Shown: positions 24,522-33,386, counted from the first letter of the stretch. The stretch: DNA of 57,496 nucleotides from Lachnospiraceae bacterium (GCA_017619295.1 JAFZSQ010000002.1:1-57496), one strand, 5' to 3'. Program-made: numbers and translations. Notes: generated by a model not told the origin, from the letters alone.

Positions 24522-24554
24522 GGTGCAGAATGGGGACAGGCCCCAAATTGCACA
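24522..24554. repeat. Dispersed palindrome copy (c), flanked by a 27-bp direct repeat
   Basis: GGTGCAGAATGGGGACAGG then CCCCAAATTGCACA, with partly mismatched inner arms. It is flanked on both sides by the same 27 bp (24495-24521 and 24555-24581), so it has moved into, or been duplicated with, the end of the neighbouring gene. This is the only copy in the window with such a visible scar. Confidence 0.88.
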
Positions 24555-25550
24555 TTATACCTCTGCTATCATATATCCTATAACTCCTGAGACTATAAGG
24601 AGTACTATTCCTACAACGTTGAATATCGTCCCTAACAATTTATCTACTTTCTCGGAGGATGATGGGCCTCTACCCTTCTTCTTAGCCAATTTAACAAACA
24701 GGCCGGTAATAAACGTTATCAATCCCCAGATTATAGCCGGGAAAGCAAACAATATCAGAGCAGGAAAAATCGACAATATCGCCAGGAAAGGATGCCCTTC
24801 CCTGAATGCTCCAACCATAAGAATCAAAGCGGAAAAACCATAAATATATATTACTGCAAGCTGTGATTCACCTGTCTTAATCTGCGTAATAAGCGACAGA
24901 ATTATCATAACTGCGGATAAGCCATATACTATCAAAAACAACTGACTATACTCTGCAAACCCCAAAGAGTCATTTCCAAATACGATGTCATATGGAAGAT
25001 ATACACCTAGGAAAAGCATAAGTACAGGTACAGCAAGAGCCAGTATGCCTAAGCCTAAGCCAAAGCCAAAACCTGGCCCCATAGGAGTATTTGGTTGCAC
25101 CGGTGGTAATCCTATTCCACCGCCTGTTCCCTGGGTCACTACCTTCGATTCATTTTCAGAAACATCCGATAATATCAAAAGCAAAAGCGCAGCTCCGGCA
25201 TAGAAGGTTCTGCCATCTACATCCACTCTTCCCACATAGCTCTCTGAAGTAGTAAATGTATCTGATCCTCTAAATACACTGCCGTTTGTATCTACTCTTC
25301 CCGCATACACTTCTGAAGTAGAAAATGTGTCGATGCCCTTATAAATATTTCCTTTTTCATCGACCCTTCCTATCCTATGTTCTGATGCGGTAAACGAGTC
25401 AAAGCCATTATAAATATCGCCCCCGTCAGCGACCCTTCCTACTAACTTCTCTGATGAAGTGAAAGAGTCAGTGCCCTTATATACATTTCCCCTTTCGTCG
25501 ATTCTTCCTATCCGAATCTCCGAAGTCGAATCTGAATAAATGTACCCCAT
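24555..25550 (-). CDS. Membrane protein with five 23-residue GRVD repeats
   Basis: 331 residues from the ATG at 25550, with GAGAGGAAGG upstream; a start at 25568 is less likely. Residues about 9-125 are five tandem repeats of 23 residues with consensus SExxxGRxDxxGxxYxGxDxFT; the fifth decays after GRTFYAG. Then a Gly/Pro-rich linker (GTGGGIGLPPVQPN...GPGFGFGLGLG) and about five hydrophobic segments (residues 180-331). Similar small repeat proteins of unknown role occur in Clostridia. Its last 27 bp are duplicated downstream around a palindromic repeat. Confidence 0.8.
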   Translation of the reverse strand: MGYIYSDSTSEIRIGRIDERGNVYKGTDSFTSSEKLVGRVADGGDIYNGFDSFTASEHRIGRVDEKGNIYKGIDTFSTSEVYAGRVDTNGSVFRGSDTFTTSESYVGRVDVDGRTFYAGAALLLLILSDVSENESKVVTQGTGGGIGLPPVQPNTPMGPGFGFGLGLGILALAVPVLMLFLGVYLPYDIVFGNDSLGFAEYSQLFLIVYGLSAVMIILSLITQIKTGESQLAVIYIYGFSALILMVGAFREGHPFLAILSIFPALILFAFPAIIWGLITFITGLFVKLAKKKGRGPSSSEKVDKLLGTIFNVVGIVLLIVSGVIGYMIAEV

Positions 25551-25570
25551 AACAAACCTTCCTCTCAAAA

Positions 25571-25602
25571 AATTACCGGCGGGTCATTACCCACCGGTAA
25601 TT
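25571..25602. terminator. Hairpin terminator between two membrane-protein genes
   Basis: AATTACCGG-c-GGGT-catt-ACCC-a-CCGGTAATT at 25571-25602, followed on the minus strand by six T. It ends the 80-residue membrane-protein transcript right before the ribosome site of the repeat-protein gene. The T-run and GAGAGG ribosome site of the next gene overlap it, so the second gene may depend on read-through. Confidence 0.75.
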
Positions 25603-25617
25603 AATTATATCACTATC

Positions 25618-25860
25618 CTATCTGTTTTTGTTAACCACTGCGCCAATTCCTCTGACGATGAAGTAAATAATCACGCCCCAGATAATTGCATACCAAAGGG
25701 GTACGAAGAAAAGCAGTTTCAAAGCTAACGCTCCGATTAATACCGCTATTCCAAATCCTGCCTTAAATACTCCAAAAGTAAGTTTTAAAACGATTCCTAC
25801 AATACCTGCTGTAAGATATATTGCGGAAAAAATAATGAATAATAAAAATAATGTCAACAT
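25618..25860 (-). CDS. Small hydrophobic membrane protein
   Basis: 80 residues from the ATG at 25860 (GAGGAGGG upstream); the longer frame to 25890 would include the ribosome site. Almost entirely hydrophobic, with stretches MLTLFLLFIIFSAIYLTAGIVGI, AGFGIAVLIGALALKLLFFV and YAIIWGVIIYFIVRGIGAVV. Three membrane segments, short C-terminal basic tail. No family recognised; it is compact and probably sits next to the repeat protein's function. Confidence 0.6.
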   Translation of the reverse strand: MLTLFLLFIIFSAIYLTAGIVGIVLKLTFGVFKAGFGIAVLIGALALKLLFFVPLWYAIIWGVIIYFIVRGIGAVVNKNR

Positions 25861-26019
25861 GGTATTTTCCCTCCTCAACTGTTGTTCCATTTGGTAGTTT
25901 TATTATCCCATCCGATTGTATTCAATTAAAGACAATAATAAGCGAATTAACACCTTCTATTTTGCTGTTTGGGGGTATATTATTGATTTGACAAATATTT
26001 TTATGGAAAGAGGGATGAA

Positions 26020-27408
26020 ATGAAAAAGAAATTCTTACCCATTTTAGTTGTTCTATTTGCCCTGCTAATGCTTGGTTGTGGCACTCAGGAAAAATCAGAT
26101 TCTTCTACTAAAACCACCCAGCCTGCCAAATCAAGCACAAGCGAAACAAAGAAAGAAGAAGAAAAGGTATCTTTAACCATAGGATCCACAGTATCCTTGA
26201 GTGATATTCAAAAATATATCAAGGATAAGCCGGTTTATGAAGTCTATGCCATAAAGAAAAATGACAAGGACGAATTCACTGTAATCAGCACACTCGAAGC
26301 AGAACTTGCTTGCGTTGACATCCCTGTAGATAACGACTACATAAGACTGTACCCGTCAGATCGAGAGTTTATGTTAAATCTTGATGATTCGGAGCTGGTT
26401 GTGTTCACAACCGAAGAGCCCATCTCAGTTTTTACCCCGGCATATGATTTGACATATTTTGCTCCTATCGTTTTAAGCAAGGACCTATCTCAAATATGTT
26501 TGCCCAATAAAGATGGTGTGTTTGCAAAACAGCTCTTATCAGAAAGCGTTATAAATTCAAGCTCCGACATTTCAAAGGAAGAATCAGTTGATGTTACCGG
26601 ACTTACCTTAAATGGTATAGCAATCCCTGATATAAAAGCCATGGAAACAACAGATGAAACTGACTTCGGATATGTAGCTTTAGAAAGCAGCATCATTCCT
26701 GATGGATGTGCTGTTATCCATACAGGTTTCAATAAAGAATTAACCCTCGAAGGTTCCATTGGATCAGACTCATTTAATGCATCTTTAAAACCCGCTGTCG
26801 GTTTCTTGGGATATGGCCTCGAAGGAGATGAGCCAGCTTTTACCTACACAGAAAATGCCGATGGATATTATGTATATGATTTCACATCGGATGAATACGT
26901 AGCTTCAGAACTTGTCAAAAAATGTGGTCTGATTGATGAGGAAGACTGGTACAGCAGATTGATGATTAATGATCAGTCAGTTCTCGGATTTATCTCCGGT
27001 AAGCCCTCCAATTCAATGGCTGAAAATGTTGGCAACGAAGCCGCAGTCACTGTTGAGATTGCCTGGGATGAGGCTGATGTAACGTTTTATGATGACCCCA
27101 GAGTTGCTCTTCCCGGAGTTGATGATGTGGTACCTCCCACAATAGTTGTCGAAGGTGCTACTCTCGATCGTTTCGCACCCATTGTTGAAGGAACAAGACG
27201 TATCGAAATCTTATCAATATATGATACTGAAAGCTTCTTAAGAATTACAGTTGAACCTGATGCTCCTACCAATAACTGCCCTCTTAATACAGTTTCTATA
27301 AAGATTACTTACGCAGATGGTACAGTTGAAAACATTAACGGTTCCGACCGCATGGTACGCGGTGAAACCGGAATCTGGTACATCGACGTATACGAACAGG
27401 GCAACTAG
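26020..27408 (+). CDS. Lipoprotein with a C-terminal domain shared with the 17117 lipoprotein
   Basis: 462 residues. Signal peptide residues 1-20 ends LMLGC, so Cys20 is lipidated. Residues about 22-48 are a Ser/Thr/Lys/Glu linker. The large central part is unassigned. The C terminus (about residues 345-461) carries EIAWDEADVTFYDDP, VEPDAPTNNCPLNTVSIKITY and VRGETGIWYIDVYEQG, closely matching the 203-residue lipoprotein. Exported and membrane-anchored. It is 160 bp from the divergent 80-residue membrane protein. The function is unknown. Confidence 0.8.
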   Translation: MKKKFLPILVVLFALLMLGCGTQEKSDSSTKTTQPAKSSTSETKKEEEKVSLTIGSTVSLSDIQKYIKDKPVYEVYAIKKNDKDEFTVISTLEAELACVDIPVDNDYIRLYPSDREFMLNLDDSELVVFTTEEPISVFTPAYDLTYFAPIVLSKDLSQICLPNKDGVFAKQLLSESVINSSSDISKEESVDVTGLTLNGIAIPDIKAMETTDETDFGYVALESSIIPDGCAVIHTGFNKELTLEGSIGSDSFNASLKPAVGFLGYGLEGDEPAFTYTENADGYYVYDFTSDEYVASELVKKCGLIDEEDWYSRLMINDQSVLGFISGKPSNSMAENVGNEAAVTVEIAWDEADVTFYDDPRVALPGVDDVVPPTIVVEGATLDRFAPIVEGTRRIEILSIYDTESFLRITVEPDAPTNNCPLNTVSIKITYADGTVENINGSDRMVRGETGIWYIDVYEQGN

Positions 27409-27430
27409 ACTTTTCCCATGAATAAAACAA

Positions 27431-27457
27431 GGGGCCGTCGCTTAATGCGACAGCCCC
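27431..27457. terminator. Convergent-gene terminator hairpin
   Basis: GGGGC-c-GTCGC-ttaat-GCGAC-a-GCCCC between the lipoprotein (stop at 27408, plus strand) and the 824-residue gene (stop at 27467, minus strand). A-rich and T-rich flanks on both sides give it the form of a shared bidirectional terminator. Confidence 0.85.
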
Positions 27458-27466
27458 ATTATTTTG

Positions 27467-29941
27467 CTATTCTGCAATATTTATCGCTTTCAAGCAGGCA
27501 TCGAATCCCGGGTGAAAAGCGTCTTCATTTATCTCATCATAAGGGTTTCTTAGCCCTTCCATATACCATGTTATCTCAAACATGAAATCGTCAAAAACCT
27601 GCGTCGCCTGAGCTGACGACATATCTTCCTTCAGATATTTCTTGCAGTACATGGTGATTAAATACCCAAACAAATCCGGAAATTCATCAGTAGTGACCTT
27701 TGTCTCCATCTTCTTATGCAAAAGCATCTCCCCCTCAATCACCGAGAGAATATACAAGGCTTTTCCCTCGTATTCCGTACCTTCCATATACTGATCCATT
27801 TTTTCAGCCAGGTAATTTACGGAATGATTCATATAGTCGGAGCCAGTGTAGGTGTCTCCCAGGCAGTCCATTATGATTCGGAAATAATTACAGGCCAGGA
27901 CATAATAGGTTGAACGTTTATCTTCTCCCTGAAGCTTATACATGAAATAGGTGTCCAGAGCCTCATCTGCGTATGACCCGACTCTGGTATCGTCATAAAA
28001 GCCTACGATTAATGTATCGTCACACAAAGTACTCCTGCCACCCCGGGCAGCGTGCCACAATTCATGTCCAAGAATAATATAATCATCATTGCTTCGGCTG
28101 CTTAAATCAATTTTCTCGCTGATATAAATTGCATTTTCCTGTGGTCTGTAACAGGCCACAGCATCCGCCGATATAGTTGCCCATTTTATTTCATCTCTGG
28201 TACATTCAATAACTTCCAGCGTTTTCAAATTATACAGGAAATTCGAGAAATCCGTTTCCGGATAGAGTTTCAGCCAATCCTGAATATATTCCTTTATGTG
28301 AGGAGCATATTTCTGATCGATCTTCTCGTTCCCATCAATAGCGTCGCAAAGTTCAGCATATGTTGGTTTGGTAAAACCGAAGGTAATCTCATAACCCTTT
28401 GCATCTCTGACCTTGCGCAGGTGATTAATCTCATTATAGTAATAATCGTTGGCCCATTTGTAGTCATATTCATCGTCAGCAGGGGCCTGATACTCTGCGA
28501 AGTAATCTTCGGTTTTATGCTCATTTATCTTAATTGTGGATACCTTATTTTCCGTATTGACTGAAGGCTTCGGAGCAGGTGTTTTCGTAGGTTGAGCCGC
28601 CTGTTTCGTCTCCTTTACAGGTTTTTCAACCTCCTCTTTGGTTTGGGATGAACAGCCTCCCAAAATGAAAGCCGCTGTTATAACAGTCAATGCCGCTATA
28701 ACAAATTTCAAATGCATAAGATGTATTCCTATATGTCCGATTCCCAAAATAACCGCTGAAGCAATTACTATGAGGTTTCTTGAATATATTCCAAGCAACA
28801 AAACTGCGATGACAGGAAGTGATGCTCCTGCCACAGGAAATCCCGCAAAACTTGCATACATATCTTTAAGAGTACGTTCACTTCTAAAGTACTTAATCCA
28901 GTAGCATTCATAGAAAATCATGAGAACAAATGCTGCAAACCAGATGATAACATCCCATTCCATGAACAATCCGCCGGGCAGCAATTTCGTCTTGGGATTA
29001 AGCGCAGGGAAAATCAAAAGTACCACGCTGGTCAATGCCTCTCCAACTCTCTCAAACATGAGAAGAATCTTATTCTCATTCTTTGCTTCTTCCTCATATC
29101 CCTTGGGCTGTTTTCCTCTTCCCCAAATGATATTGGGAACAAAAAGCATTAAAAGGAAAATTACTCCGGTAATGCAGAACCCAAACTCATAAGACTCATG
29201 CTTTACCTCTTCAAAAGCAAGCGAAGAAAGGGCCACGCCGCTTATTTTATCTCCGTAGTGGTCTTTAAGCATTCCACCCATCCGGTCTGTGGCATACAGA
29301 TTAGTGTGGTAGCTTCCATAAATCCCCATGATTTTGCCACCGCCACATCTATCGTATGCGGCGATGAAGTTTTCAACCATGAAATTCTCTCTTATAGGAG
29401 AAATACCTGAGGGAGAATACTCTTCATAATACTCTTCACCCTGTCTGATGTTTTCAAGAGTGAGGGCGTATCTGTCTGTATCCTCCAAGCCCTTCTCTTC
29501 CAGATACATCTTAAATCTTTCTCCCGTGGAAAAATACTGATGTCCCACGTCAGTTCCATAAAAAACCGTCTCCGGGCATTGTTCTTTTATGTTGTGATAA
29601 AACTTATAAGCATCTTCGTTACAGCTCTGAGTTCCCTGAAGATCAAGCCATATGGTATCAATAATGTCATCCGAATCAGCCTTCATCCACTCATTCAAAA
29701 ACTCCGCCGTATAGTAAGGCATCTCAATAAAGAGGTTGCGATACCCCTTATCGTAATAGTCCTTCCATATATCTAATTCCATTGCATAATAAGGCCCATA
29801 CCCATGGCTCTCACCATACAGACTAATCATGGTATTCTCGTCAGGATAAACGTCATATGACTGCTCCCTTGAATGCAGAAACAACCCAAGGAACACCGCC
29901 AGACCCACTAATGCAAATGCAATTATTGTTTTGATTTTCAT
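27467..29941 (-). CDS. Composite protein: EreA/ChaN-like domain, membrane segments, internal lipobox and HExxH metalloprotease domain
   Basis: 824 residues. Residues 1-20 are a signal anchor. Residues about 30-240 contain SLYGESHGYGPYYAMEL, RNLFIEMPYY and IMGIYGSYHTNLYA, resembling the erythromycin-esterase/Tiki-type fold. Residues about 250-430 are about five hydrophobic stretches. Residue 409 starts MHLKFVIAALTVITAAFILGGCSS, an intact lipoprotein signal and lipobox inside the chain. Residues 626-630 are HELWH, a zinc-protease motif (HExxH), after a Thr/Lys/Pro-rich linker. It reads as a membrane protein fused in frame to a lipoprotein protease; AGGA upstream of Met409 may allow separate initiation. 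Confidence 0.7.
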   Translation of the reverse strand: MKIKTIIAFALVGLAVFLGLFLHSREQSYDVYPDENTMISLYGESHGYGPYYAMELDIWKDYYDKGYRNLFIEMPYYTAEFLNEWMKADSDDIIDTIWLDLQGTQSCNEDAYKFYHNIKEQCPETVFYGTDVGHQYFSTGERFKMYLEEKGLEDTDRYALTLENIRQGEEYYEEYSPSGISPIRENFMVENFIAAYDRCGGGKIMGIYGSYHTNLYATDRMGGMLKDHYGDKISGVALSSLAFEEVKHESYEFGFCITGVIFLLMLFVPNIIWGRGKQPKGYEEEAKNENKILLMFERVGEALTSVVLLIFPALNPKTKLLPGGLFMEWDVIIWFAAFVLMIFYECYWIKYFRSERTLKDMYASFAGFPVAGASLPVIAVLLLGIYSRNLIVIASAVILGIGHIGIHLMHLKFVIAALTVITAAFILGGCSSQTKEEVEKPVKETKQAAQPTKTPAPKPSVNTENKVSTIKINEHKTEDYFAEYQAPADDEYDYKWANDYYYNEINHLRKVRDAKGYEITFGFTKPTYAELCDAIDGNEKIDQKYAPHIKEYIQDWLKLYPETDFSNFLYNLKTLEVIECTRDEIKWATISADAVACYRPQENAIYISEKIDLSSRSNDDYIILGHELWHAARGGRSTLCDDTLIVGFYDDTRVGSYADEALDTYFMYKLQGEDKRSTYYVLACNYFRIIMDCLGDTYTGSDYMNHSVNYLAEKMDQYMEGTEYEGKALYILSVIEGEMLLHKKMETKVTTDEFPDLFGYLITMYCKKYLKEDMSSAQATQVFDDFMFEITWYMEGLRNPYDEINEDAFHPGFDACLKAINIAE

Positions 29942-29957
29942 TCTATACTCCCTTTTG

Positions 29958-29966
29958 TGTTATAAT
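29958..29966 (+). promoter_or_regulatory. Extended -10 promoter of the zinc-ribbon/HTH gene
   Basis: TG-T-TATAAT at 29958-29966, 22 bp before the ATG of the 29989 gene, with GGAGGAG as ribosome site. No good -35 box is seen at 16-18 bp upstream, which fits an extended -10 promoter. Confidence 0.6.
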
Positions 29967-29988
29967 ATATTCAGATGGAGGAGTAGCT

Positions 29989-30276
29989 ATGGACGGATTG
30001 GATAAGCTTGAAATCTGGGATGAACATAAACCCGAGTATTGCCCCAGTTGCGGTGCACCCGTAACATACAAGGGTCTTGGGGAATACGCATGCGATATGT
30101 GCCACTACATCTGCTATGATGATTACGGCAAAGTACGCATATATCTGGAGAAACATCCCGGCGCCAACATAGTTCAAATCTCCGCCAAAACAGGCGTCAG
30201 TAAACAACTGATCAAAAAGATGGTTAAAGAAAACCGCTTCGCTTTCGCAGACAATAAGCCTCACTTGTTCGAGTGA
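29989..30276 (+). CDS. Zinc-ribbon and HTH small protein
   Basis: 95 residues. Cys18, Cys21 and Cys35, Cys38 (CPSCG and CDMC) form a zinc ribbon; residues about 60-82 (NIVQISAKTGVSKQLIKKMVKENRF) are a helix-turn-helix. The architecture resembles the flagellar-operon YvyF/TIGR03826 type of regulator. It likely binds DNA; its target is unknown. The TGA stop lies inside a hairpin terminator that also abuts the convergent HNH gene. Confidence 0.72.
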   Translation: MDGLDKLEIWDEHKPEYCPSCGAPVTYKGLGEYACDMCHYICYDDYGKVRIYLEKHPGANIVQISAKTGVSKQLIKKMVKENRFAFADNKPHLFE

Positions 30277-30281
30277 GGCTT
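30256..30281. terminator. Terminator overlapping two stop codons
   Basis: AAGCCTCACT (30256-30265) pairs with AGTGAGGCTT (30272-30281), six-base loop. The TGA of the zinc-ribbon gene (30274-30276) lies in the right arm, and the TAA of the HNH gene (complement 30281-30283) begins in its last base. The T-run that follows on the plus strand makes it an intrinsic terminator for the plus gene. Confidence 0.8.
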
Positions 30282-31342
30282 TATCTTTTTTTAGTCCACC
30301 ATCCAGGCTGATGGTTTGTGGCTTTCCCACCTTTAGGTGCAAATCTGAAAGAATATCCTAATTTGCCGGCCTTCTTAACTACTTCGGATAACTCTTTTCC
30401 TCCTATAAGCCATAAAGCTCCACCCTTATCTCTATTATCAATAAATCTAATCTTTTCCTTTTCAATGAATGATATTATTGGCGCTTGTCCTGTTTCATGT
30501 TTCTTAACAGGTTTCCGCCATACAAAATCTTCATCGCTACTTCTGTTTGATTCAGGAATAATGTTGTTTGGAATTTGGAAGCCAGATTCCTTAATGGTTC
30601 TCTGCTTTCCGGTACTTCTCTCCAGTCTCCGAACATATTGTTCCAAAAAAGCCATATCTGCTTTCATAGTGGGGAGCGTGACTGATTCAACACTTCTCTC
30701 CCTTTCATATATCTCATTTAATTGTTCATCTATAGACTTGGCTTCAAAGAGATCATCAGGATTAATTGGGCCAAAAACAGAATAATCCGACTGTTCACTT
30801 TTACATATATGTCCTCGTAAATCGATATTATGAACAGTTCCACTCCACTTTTTGAAGAATCTGCCCTTAACAAACGTGTTAAAAGCCATGGCATGTGTTA
30901 CGCCATCCTTATAAACACCATAGTAATTTGCCGCTCTACTTGCTGATTTCCATGTACGTATGTAATTACCATATCTATCGTATTCGTTGATTGGCGTCTC
31001 TCTTGATAATGCTATTAGTTCATTTCGATTACTATGGTTTGCATTTTGTTTCGGTGTAACCCACTCAAGATTACTCGCAGCCGCATTCGCTCTATCCTGA
31101 TCTATATGATTAACCATTGTATATTTCAATGGATTGGAATTATTCACAAACGCCTCGGCCACCAATCTATGGACCGCCTTTGTTGTGACTATACCTTCAT
31201 CATTTCTTATGGTGATGCGCAAATAGCCTTCTGGGTTTTTAACCGCCTTAATAATATTTCCCGTTTCTTTATTACGAACCTTTCCTGTATTACTAACCTG
31301 ATATTTTGAATATCCATCAATTTCATGCCATATTTCATCCAT
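30281..31342 (-). CDS. NUMOD4/HNH endonuclease with extra C-terminal domain
   Basis: 353 residues. IWHEIDGYSKYQVSNTGKVRN is the NUMOD4 domain, VHRLVAEAFVNN...MVNHIDQDRANAAASNLEWVTPKQNANHS is the HNH core (about residues 55-105) with the NHIDxxxxNN/SNLEW signature, and INEYDRYGNYIRTWKSASRAANY is NUMOD1. The C-terminal 150 residues are basic and unassigned, ending GWWTKKR. These are homing-type DNA endonucleases; no intron or intein host is seen. It overlaps its paralog upstream by 8 bp. Confidence 0.85.
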   Translation of the reverse strand: MDEIWHEIDGYSKYQVSNTGKVRNKETGNIIKAVKNPEGYLRITIRNDEGIVTTKAVHRLVAEAFVNNSNPLKYTMVNHIDQDRANAAASNLEWVTPKQNANHSNRNELIALSRETPINEYDRYGNYIRTWKSASRAANYYGVYKDGVTHAMAFNTFVKGRFFKKWSGTVHNIDLRGHICKSEQSDYSVFGPINPDDLFEAKSIDEQLNEIYERERSVESVTLPTMKADMAFLEQYVRRLERSTGKQRTIKESGFQIPNNIIPESNRSSDEDFVWRKPVKKHETGQAPIISFIEKEKIRFIDNRDKGGALWLIGGKELSEVVKKAGKLGYSFRFAPKGGKATNHQPGWWTKKR

Positions 31343-32258
31343 TTCGATGGTCTTCCCCCAATCTAGCTATATATCCAAACACTTTTTCAAAATCTTTTAG
31401 CCGCTGAGTATTAGTAATCGTCGACGCTGTTTTGTATTTCTTAAAAATGTCATCTACAGATTCTTCGACTTCTACATACAGATATTTTTTAGGTACAGGA
31501 AGCTTTGTAATATCAGATTCCTTCGGCTTTCTCTTTGTTTTAGGTATTTGAGATTTGACTAGATTATCTATATTCCCTTCATAATCACGAAATATATGTC
31601 CCTTGCAAAACCAATTATTATTAATGCTATAGCGAACCTCACTAGCGCTCATCTTATACCATTCACTAATACTTTTTGCAGAATTCCATGTCCTAATGTA
31701 TTGCCCTTGCTTATCGTATTCGTTTATTGGCTTCATTAAGGCCTTTCGAATTCGATGAGGGCTCGTACCATGATTACTATTCTCTTTGGCTGACACCCAT
31801 TCAAGGTTACTAACGTTATTGTTTGTTTTATTCTCATCAATATGGTTAACAATAGGTAAATTATCAGGATTATCCAAGAATTGAGTCGCAATCAGCCTAT
31901 GAATCATTACACGATGAGTTTTGCCATAATTGTCCCGCAATGACAGCGCCAAATATCCAAACCTTGTTGCAACAGGAGAAAGTATATTTTTTGTTTTTGC
32001 GTTTCGCACTTTACCAGATTTAGTTATTTCGTATTTATCATACTCATCAAGAGTAAACCACTCTTCCAAATCCACTCTCTCATCAAACAGAACACTTTCT
32101 TTAATCTTATGAGCCTTCCCGTTTTCGTCTTTCAAGACAAAGCCATATTCGCTAAAAGATACTGGCAGTCTGGAACACATCTGCCCCGTCTTCTTGTTTC
32201 TGACTTCATGCATTGAATTATATTCATAGTTTTCAAAATTGGGTACAGTTTGCCACAT
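31335..32258 (-). CDS. NUMOD4/HNH endonuclease (second of pair)
   Basis: 307 residues, AAAGGAAG upstream of the ATG. It has two NUMOD4-like elements, VPNFENYEYNSMHEVRNKKTG and WFTLDEYDKYEITKSGKVRN, then the HNH core IHRLIATQFLDN...IVNHIDENKTNNNVSNLEWVSAKENSNHG, then INEYDKQGQYIRTWNSAKSISEWY as NUMOD1. The C terminus is basic. It shares about half its core words with the downstream 353-residue protein. The same frame stays open about 42 codons upstream without a start codon, perhaps a remnant of a longer ancestor. Confidence 0.85.
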   Translation of the reverse strand: MWQTVPNFENYEYNSMHEVRNKKTGQMCSRLPVSFSEYGFVLKDENGKAHKIKESVLFDERVDLEEWFTLDEYDKYEITKSGKVRNAKTKNILSPVATRFGYLALSLRDNYGKTHRVMIHRLIATQFLDNPDNLPIVNHIDENKTNNNVSNLEWVSAKENSNHGTSPHRIRKALMKPINEYDKQGQYIRTWNSAKSISEWYKMSASEVRYSINNNWFCKGHIFRDYEGNIDNLVKSQIPKTKRKPKESDITKLPVPKKYLYVEVEESVDDIFKKYKTASTITNTQRLKDFEKVFGYIARLGEDHRNG

Positions 32259-32396
32259 AATGATTCTTCCTTTCGCAAGGCCAAAATCGGTATCGTGATT
32301 TGTAAGTAGCTTTATGCAAAAATGTTTTTTGATTATCTTTCTAATTTCCGTCCAAATACCGGTATCTTTAAGCTCCTCTACAAACTAGTTGACACT

Positions 32397-33386
32397 CTAT
32401 TCAAAGCCATATGATACATCAACTTTTTCCCTAAATACAAAGTGAGTCGCATTTTTTGAGATTAGCATTCTTATAGATTCTAAAAATAAAGCACTTGATA
32501 AAATAGCGGTTTCTTCGTACTCCTTGTTGTTGCTCACTAAATCTAGCCAAACAATTGCGCTCGCTATTTCTCCTTCGCCATGCGCTATGCTAGATCTATG
32601 TTTATACATCTCATTAATCTGTTCCTTTGTGATTTCAGGAAAAACTGCGTTAATTCTATTTTGCATAGTATAGCTCTTCCCCGTTTTATTTCTCTTATCT
32701 CCATATAACGTTTCTAAACCAATTACTGAAAATAGCATAATTTCAAAGAATTCGCGGTTAAAAAGATAGTATAACAATGAAACGACTGGGCAAGCGGGTT
32801 TCGAAGTACATGAAATTCCATTTTTAATCACCCACGCCCATGTCTGAGAAATGTTCAGATTTGATTTAAAAATCTCAGGCCAGTCTTCATATGCTTCTTG
32901 ATTAATAGCATATTCACAATATCTTTTTTCTCTAAATAGTCTTTCATTTAAGTATGTTTTAAAATGTGCTGAATTTAAATCAATACTTGGGAATGCCAGA
33001 AAAGAAGAATAAAACATTGATAGGCAAAACAATTCAAGTTGTGCTCCGAAATCCTCGTCCAAACAACCATGTTTAAAGGAACTTTTCAGTTTCGGTACAG
33101 AAATCATATTTGCCGGAATGTTCCTATCTCCATCATAATAATAAACATCATTATTATCTATATCAATTTCGACTGGCAAATCGGTTACAAAATATACCCA
33201 TATGTCGTTTGCTTTTCCTACAGTATCCGGAATATTTACTTCTTCAGATCGAATTTTTGTATAGAATGACACTTCATTACCTAGAATAACAAATGGAAAT
33301 ATGGTTCCGTAGAACATACTCTTCACTTGAGATATATGCTTTTCTTCGAAAGCTCTAATTCTCAATTCAATCTTAACTTCAGCCAT
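32397..33386 (-). CDS. Apea-like HEPN domain protein
   Basis: 329 residues from the ATG at 33384-33386, AAGGAG seven bases upstream; a GTG two codons earlier is the alternative. The C-terminal third has VIGLETLYGDKRNK and KHRSSIAHGEGEI, the R-x4-H motif (RSSIAH) of HEPN nucleases, as in the Apea-like subgroup. The N-terminal 200 residues are unassigned. HEPN proteins are mostly RNases or toxin partners in defence and stress systems. It is 87 bp downstream of the Fic gene and upstream of two HNH genes, in AT-rich DNA. Confidence 0.7.
   Translation of the reverse strand: MAEVKIELRIRAFEEKHISQVKSMFYGTIFPFVILGNEVSFYTKIRSEEVNIPDTVGKANDIWVYFVTDLPVEIDIDNNDVYYYDGDRNIPANMISVPKLKSSFKHGCLDEDFGAQLELFCLSMFYSSFLAFPSIDLNSAHFKTYLNERLFREKRYCEYAINQEAYEDWPEIFKSNLNISQTWAWVIKNGISCTSKPACPVVSLLYYLFNREFFEIMLFSVIGLETLYGDKRNKTGKSYTMQNRINAVFPEITKEQINEMYKHRSSIAHGEGEIASAIVWLDLVSNNKEYEETAILSSALFLESIRMLISKNATHFVFREKVDVSYGFE

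Noticed and set aside
30281-32258. Intron- or intein-borne homing endonucleases
   Set aside because: No flanking split gene, intron core or intein motif was seen, so they are treated as free-standing.
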